From contig WYAZ01000002.1 of assembly GCA_011526105.1 (NCBI GenBank), forward strand, positions 1-35,551: a DNA stretch of 35,551 nt. Reading direction: 5' to 3'. Numbering within the stretch: position 1 is the first letter of the stretch; every line of letters starts with the position of its first letter. The notes below the pieces were generated by a model. That model saw nothing but the letters and a program-made list of their open reading frames with translations. It was not told where the DNA came from and searched no databases. The translations under genes were made by a program, and so were the position numbers. The DNA is from Deltaproteobacteria bacterium (GTDB lineage Bacteria; Myxococcota; Kuafuiibacteriia; Kuafuiibacteriales; Kuafuiibacteriaceae). This document shows positions 33,201-35,551 of this stretch, one piece after another.

Positions 33201-33392
33201 ACTCGCGGCCCCACGGTCCGAGGGCCGAGAAGCAACACCGTCTCGCCGAGGACATCGAGCAACGCTTTGTTCGCTCGCTGCGACGGAGCCCTCCTCATCT
33301 GGTGCGAAGATGGCGCGGCCCGCGAGTACGACTGCAGCGATGATGAGCTTCGATGCGGGCGTATCTCGGACGGCTTCGACGGCGTCGACTGA
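33201..33392 (+). pseudogene. Decayed C-terminal fragment of a Cys-rich protein
   Basis: Directly after the SH3b lipoprotein stop, the same frame stays open for 63 codons to a TGA at 33390-33392. It has no ATG but encodes ARCDGALLIWCEDGAAREY followed by DCSDDELRCGRISDG. The spacing C-x-G-x2-L-x2-C-x2-G-x5-DC-x6-CG is a recurrent Cys module of myxobacterial surface proteins. The end looks genuine while the upstream part is missing, so it is either a remnant of a deleted gene or a readthrough extension of the lipoprotein after a stop mutation. The IS1182-type element begins 28 bases later. Confidence 0.45.
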
Positions 33393-33419
33393 CGGGTCGA
33401 AGGGGGGCCGCGCCGAGCG

Positions 33420-34868
33420 CTAGCAGCCCGTTGATCTGATGGGTTCTAGAAACTGTGAGCGATGGTGGTGCACCCAGTCCTGCGGCGTGGCGCAGTCCAA
33501 GAGGCGTCTTGGGACCTGTGGTATCCACGTCCGCACGAGAGTCACCAGGGCGTAGCAGAGGGCGAGTAGGGCGAGTGCGGCCGCGCGGGCCTCGGCCCAT
33601 GCTCTTGGCGTTCCCTTTCCAAGCCTTGACCTCATCACGAGGGCGAGGTTGGCCGCTGCGGCCAGGAGTAGATGCCGTTTCTCGACGTTCTCTCGGCCCC
33701 TGAGCCTGGTCCTGCGACCGCCGCCGGTCTCGCAGATATGCGCGAAGCTCTGCTCGAGGTACTCGCCTCGGCGTCGTTGATGGCGCTTGCCTTTGGCTCT
33801 CCGAGTGCGTGCTCGGTTGGCGAGCGCGGCACGGCGAAGAGACTCGTCCTTGTCTGCCCATCGCCGACGGTGTTTGCCGCGGGGCTCAGGAATGTACGTT
33901 CGAAAGCCGGCCTCGCCGAGCGAAGCGATGACCGCCGTCTTGTGATAGCCCTTGTCCGCGACGACCTCCACCGCGGTGAGCAGGCCACTCCCTCCACCGC
34001 CGGTGTCTTTCGGGCCATCATCATCATCATCATCATCATCGACCGCAGAGAGCACGTTCTCGCGGGCCTTCTCCAAGCTCGTCTCGATCGTCGCCGTATC
34101 CGCAGCGTCCGCCGGCGTCACGCGCGCCGCCAAGATGGCGCCGGTCTCGAGGTCGGTCACGTGCTCCGCCTTGTAGGCCAAGCGCGTGCGATCGTCTTTG
34201 AGCCGGGCAATACGCGCCTCGGGATCGGCCTTCGACGCCCACTCCGCGTTCGATGTCTTCTTTGGACGGCGACGGTCGAGGCGTCGAGCCTCTTCCGCCG
34301 TCGGGTTCTCGATGCCGGCCTCTTGGGCGAGACGCTTCAAGTAGTCCTGGTACTCCTCCTGCGTGTCGCGACGAATGATGGCCTTCATCGACGCGTCCGC
34401 CCGAAGGTACGTGGAGTCCACACCCGCGACCTTGCCATGCAGGAGGCCCTCCGCGTGGACGATCGAAAGGACATGCTTGAACACCGCGTCGTACACGCTG
34501 GACGGAAGACGAGTGCGAGTCCGGGAGAGGGTGGAGTGGTCCGGGATCGAATCGTCGAGGTTGAGCCCCAGGAAGCCACGCAGCGACAGGGAGTCCGCGC
34601 AGCGCCAGCAGATGCCGCGCTCGGACTCGATGCCCTCGAAGAACCCGATGAGGAGCATCCGGAAGTACAGGCCCGGCGGGATCGATTGACGTCCTCGGCT
34701 ACGGTTCGGGTCGTAGTAGGGCTCGCACTGCGCTTCCACGAACAGGTCGAAGTCGTGCCCTTGCAGCAGCTCGTTGAGCTTCTCGTAGAAGCGGTGGCCC
34801 GGTGCCTGTGCCACCGTGTGAGGCACGAACAGCGTCGTCTGCTTGCTCTTCTTCCGACCCATCGACAT
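33420..34868 (-). CDS. IS1182-family transposase (DDE)
   Basis: 482 residues, the usual size for the family. The N-terminal DUF772-like region (RSRGRQSIPPGLYFRMLLIG, then DHSTLSRTRTRLP) is followed by the DDE catalytic core: first Asp in GVDSTYLRADAS, second Asp in EVVADKGYHKTAV, and the Glu in RGRENVEKRHLLLAAAANLA. All are present and the frame is intact, so it could be active. A run of eight aspartates (eight ATC repeats at 34017-34040 on the plus strand) sits in the spacer before the second Asp and is odd for the family. ATG at 34868 or 34862 (MSMGRKK) may be used. Confidence 0.92.
   Translation of the reverse strand: MSMGRKKSKQTTLFVPHTVAQAPGHRFYEKLNELLQGHDFDLFVEAQCEPYYDPNRSRGRQSIPPGLYFRMLLIGFFEGIESERGICWRCADSLSLRGFLGLNLDDSIPDHSTLSRTRTRLPSSVYDAVFKHVLSIVHAEGLLHGKVAGVDSTYLRADASMKAIIRRDTQEEYQDYLKRLAQEAGIENPTAEEARRLDRRRPKKTSNAEWASKADPEARIARLKDDRTRLAYKAEHVTDLETGAILAARVTPADAADTATIETSLEKARENVLSAVDDDDDDDDGPKDTGGGGSGLLTAVEVVADKGYHKTAVIASLGEAGFRTYIPEPRGKHRRRWADKDESLRRAALANRARTRRAKGKRHQRRRGEYLEQSFAHICETGGGRRTRLRGRENVEKRHLLLAAAANLALVMRSRLGKGTPRAWAEARAAALALLALCYALVTLVRTWIPQVPRRLLDCATPQDWVHHHRSQFLEPIRSTGC
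33421..33440 (+). repeat. Terminal inverted repeat, left end of IS1182-type element
   Basis: TAGCAGCCCGTTGATCTGAT. It differs from the other end at positions 6 and 9. The transposase stop codon (33420-33422 on the minus strand) overlaps this repeat and uses one flanking base. Confidence 0.88.
34017..34040 (+). repeat. Trinucleotide microsatellite (ATC)8 inside the transposase gene
   Basis: Eight perfect ATC units encode eight consecutive aspartates on the minus strand. Such a run is prone to slippage; changes of whole units would keep the frame. Confidence 0.9.
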
Positions 34869-34927
34869 CAGGAGCAGAGGATCGCCTACTCACACCCAGG
34901 ACGCGATCCGACAATCGGCGGGAGACG

Positions 34928-34947
34928 ATCAGATCAACAGGGTGCTA
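34928..34947 (-). repeat. Terminal inverted repeat, right end of IS1182-type element
   Basis: On the minus strand it reads TAGCACCCTGTTGATCTGAT, matching the left end in 18 of 20 positions. Confidence 0.88.
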
Positions 34948-34989
34948 CAGCATAATGCGGTTGTCTGGATCGGGTAGTTATGATCAACG

Positions 34990-35418
34990 ATGAGGATGCC
35001 TCCTCCGCTGTCTCTCGATCTCCGCTCTCGAATCCTCAAGGCGTACCTTGCCGGCGAGGGGTCCTTTGTCCGCCTCGCCGAGCGCTTCGGTGTAGGCGAG
35101 GCAAGCGTCAATCGAATCGTCCGACTCCATCGTAGGACAGGAAAGCTGGAGCCTCTCCCGCATGGTGGAGGCCAAACGCCCCTGATTGGCATGGACGATC
35201 TGGAGGCGTTGGCGGATCTCGTGCAGTCACACGCCGACGCGACGGTGGTTGAGCTCACACGAGCTTGGAATAAGCGAAGGCGACCGAGAGTGACCCCGTC
35301 ATCCATGCTCCGCGCTCTGCACCGCGTTGGCTTCACGCCCAAAAAAAGAGCTTCACCGCGAGCGAAGCCGAGCGCCCGGACGTCCAAGAGGAGCGCGAAG
35401 TCTTCACGGAGCTCATGA
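34990..35418 (+). CDS. IS630-type transposase, OrfA (DNA-binding helix-turn-helix part)
   Basis: 142 residues. The first ~110 are a typical IS630 N-terminus: SLDLRSRILKAYLAGEGSFV and RLAERFGVGEASVNRIVRLH form a winged or paired helix-turn-helix, then the RRTGKLEPLPHGGGQTPLI and ALHRVGFTPKK segments. After the A7 run at 35341-35347 the zero-frame product turns into a Ser/Arg/Lys-rich shadow (ASPRAKPSARTSKRSAKSS), showing that the true coding frame changes there. ATG at 34990 or 34996 may be used. Confidence 0.85.
   Translation: MRMPPPLSLDLRSRILKAYLAGEGSFVRLAERFGVGEASVNRIVRLHRRTGKLEPLPHGGGQTPLIGMDDLEALADLVQSHADATVVELTRAWNKRRRPRVTPSSMLRALHRVGFTPKKRASPRAKPSARTSKRSAKSSRSS
35341..35347 (+). promoter_or_regulatory. 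A7 slippery run, -1 frameshift site of the IS630-type transposase
   Basis: Seven adenines followed by G. The frame before the run ends KVGFTPKK-like; the frame one base back continues as KSFTASEAERPDVQEE, the expected transposase. Slippage by the ribosome or RNA polymerase at this run would make the full OrfAB protein. A disabling mutation is the alternative. Confidence 0.65.
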
Positions 35419-35551
35419 ACCTGATCCCCGCCGAGAAGCTGCTCTTTCTCGATGAGTCCGGAGCGAACCTCTCGATGAGCAGAGCACGTGGCTGGGCGCC
35501 GCGAGGACTTCGTGCCCACGGGCTCCGTCCCGCCAACCCTGGCGTCAACCT
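35346..35551 (+). CDS. IS630-type transposase, OrfB (catalytic part, incomplete)
   Basis: In the -1 frame after the A7 run the product reads KSFTASEAERPDVQEER, then VFTELMNLIPAEKLLFLDESG, then ANLSMSRARGWAPRGLRAHG up to the window end. FLDESG contains the first catalytic Asp of the DDE core of IS630/Tc1-type enzymes. It lacks its own good start codon near the overlap and is most likely made as an OrfA-OrfB fusion. The remaining catalytic residues lie beyond the window. Confidence 0.8.

Larger units (their letters stand above)
33421..34947 (-). mobile_element. Complete IS1182-type insertion sequence (1527 bp)
   Basis: One transposase gene is enclosed by 20-bp terminal inverted repeats matching in 18 of 20 positions. 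No target duplication longer than a TA is obvious. Its right end touches the left flank of the IS630-type element, so one of the two inserted next to or into the other. Confidence 0.88.
34946..35551 (+). mobile_element. IS630-type insertion sequence, left part only (cut by window end)
   Basis: It begins near a TA at 34946-34947, the usual target of IS630/Tc1-type elements, and carries the first two reading frames of a transposase. The other end and its inverted repeat are outside the window, so exact boundaries cannot be set. Confidence 0.7.

Noticed and set aside
33295-33861. Minus-strand frame of 188 codons across the IS1182-type end
   Set aside because: It is in a different frame from the transposase, Arg/Pro/Ser-rich, and crosses the inverted repeat; a shadow frame.
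34017-34040. ATC repeat as a CRISPR or regulatory array
   Set aside because: It is a simple trinucleotide run inside a coding frame with no spacers.
1-35551. tRNA or rRNA genes
   Set aside because: I looked for typical tRNA arms and rRNA segments and saw none; this visual check could miss a divergent one.

Overview
The window looks like a chromosome segment of a GC-rich, LPS-bearing Gram-negative bacterium, most likely a myxobacterium-type member of the Myxococcota. The evidence is a complete lipid A gene set, a transmembrane Hanks-type Ser/Thr kinase, and many lipoproteins with Asp/Ala-rich linkers and Cys-rich modules. One of those lipoproteins combines disintegrin-like and fibrinogen-like modules. 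Taxonomy is inferred from gene content only; no rRNA or tRNA gene was seen.

Layout. (1) 1-3460: a bufferin-like RiPP operon (small Cys peptide, DUF692/MNIO enzyme, DUF2063 partner), then three small unknown genes. (2) 3454-5624: a Cys-rich lipoprotein, a CFA-synthase-like methyltransferase with altered bicarbonate-site residues, and a TPR membrane protein. (3) 5624-6502: a REP-associated tyrosine transposase (RAYT) between 73-bp near-perfect inverted repeats, fitted between two convergent genes. (4) 6504-11805, minus strand: two acyl-CoA dehydrogenases, two lipoproteins and an enoyl-CoA hydratase, i.e. beta-oxidation enzymes mixed with surface proteins. (5) 11883-12700: a short hibernation factor and an FN3-like lipoprotein. 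(6) 13049-17117: the tightly coupled envelope operon skp-lpxD-fabZ-lpxA-lpxB, followed by an EVE-domain protein and a Ser/Thr kinase. (7) 19532-24789: a polyprenyl-phosphate sugar synthase, a GT-C membrane glycosyltransferase, an MsbA-like flippase and a WaaA/KdtA-like Kdo transferase, joined by overlapping starts and stops. (8) 24873-26935: lpdA and lipB, which supply lipoylated enzyme function. (9) 26929-33200: four surface or envelope genes (beta-propeller lipoprotein, HEAT membrane protein, fibrinogen-like lipoprotein, SH3b lipoprotein). (10) 33201-35551: a decayed Cys-rich gene end, a complete IS1182-type element with 20-bp terminal inverted repeats, and the start of an IS630-type element with an A7 frameshift site, cut by the window edge.

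How the genes work together. LpxA, LpxD and LpxB make the lipid A disaccharide. FabZ works in the fatty acid cycle that supplies hydroxyacyl chains, and Skp chaperones outer-membrane proteins. MsbA and WaaA would flip the lipid and add Kdo. The adjacent polyprenyl-phosphate sugar synthase and GT-C enzyme suggest an extra sugar is added to lipid A or core on the periplasmic face. The most interesting items for follow-up are the bufferin-like operon, the RAYT/REP element, the atypical CFA-like enzyme, the Glu-to-Asp change in WaaA, the putative lipid A glycosylation cassette and the disintegrin/fibrinogen lipoprotein.
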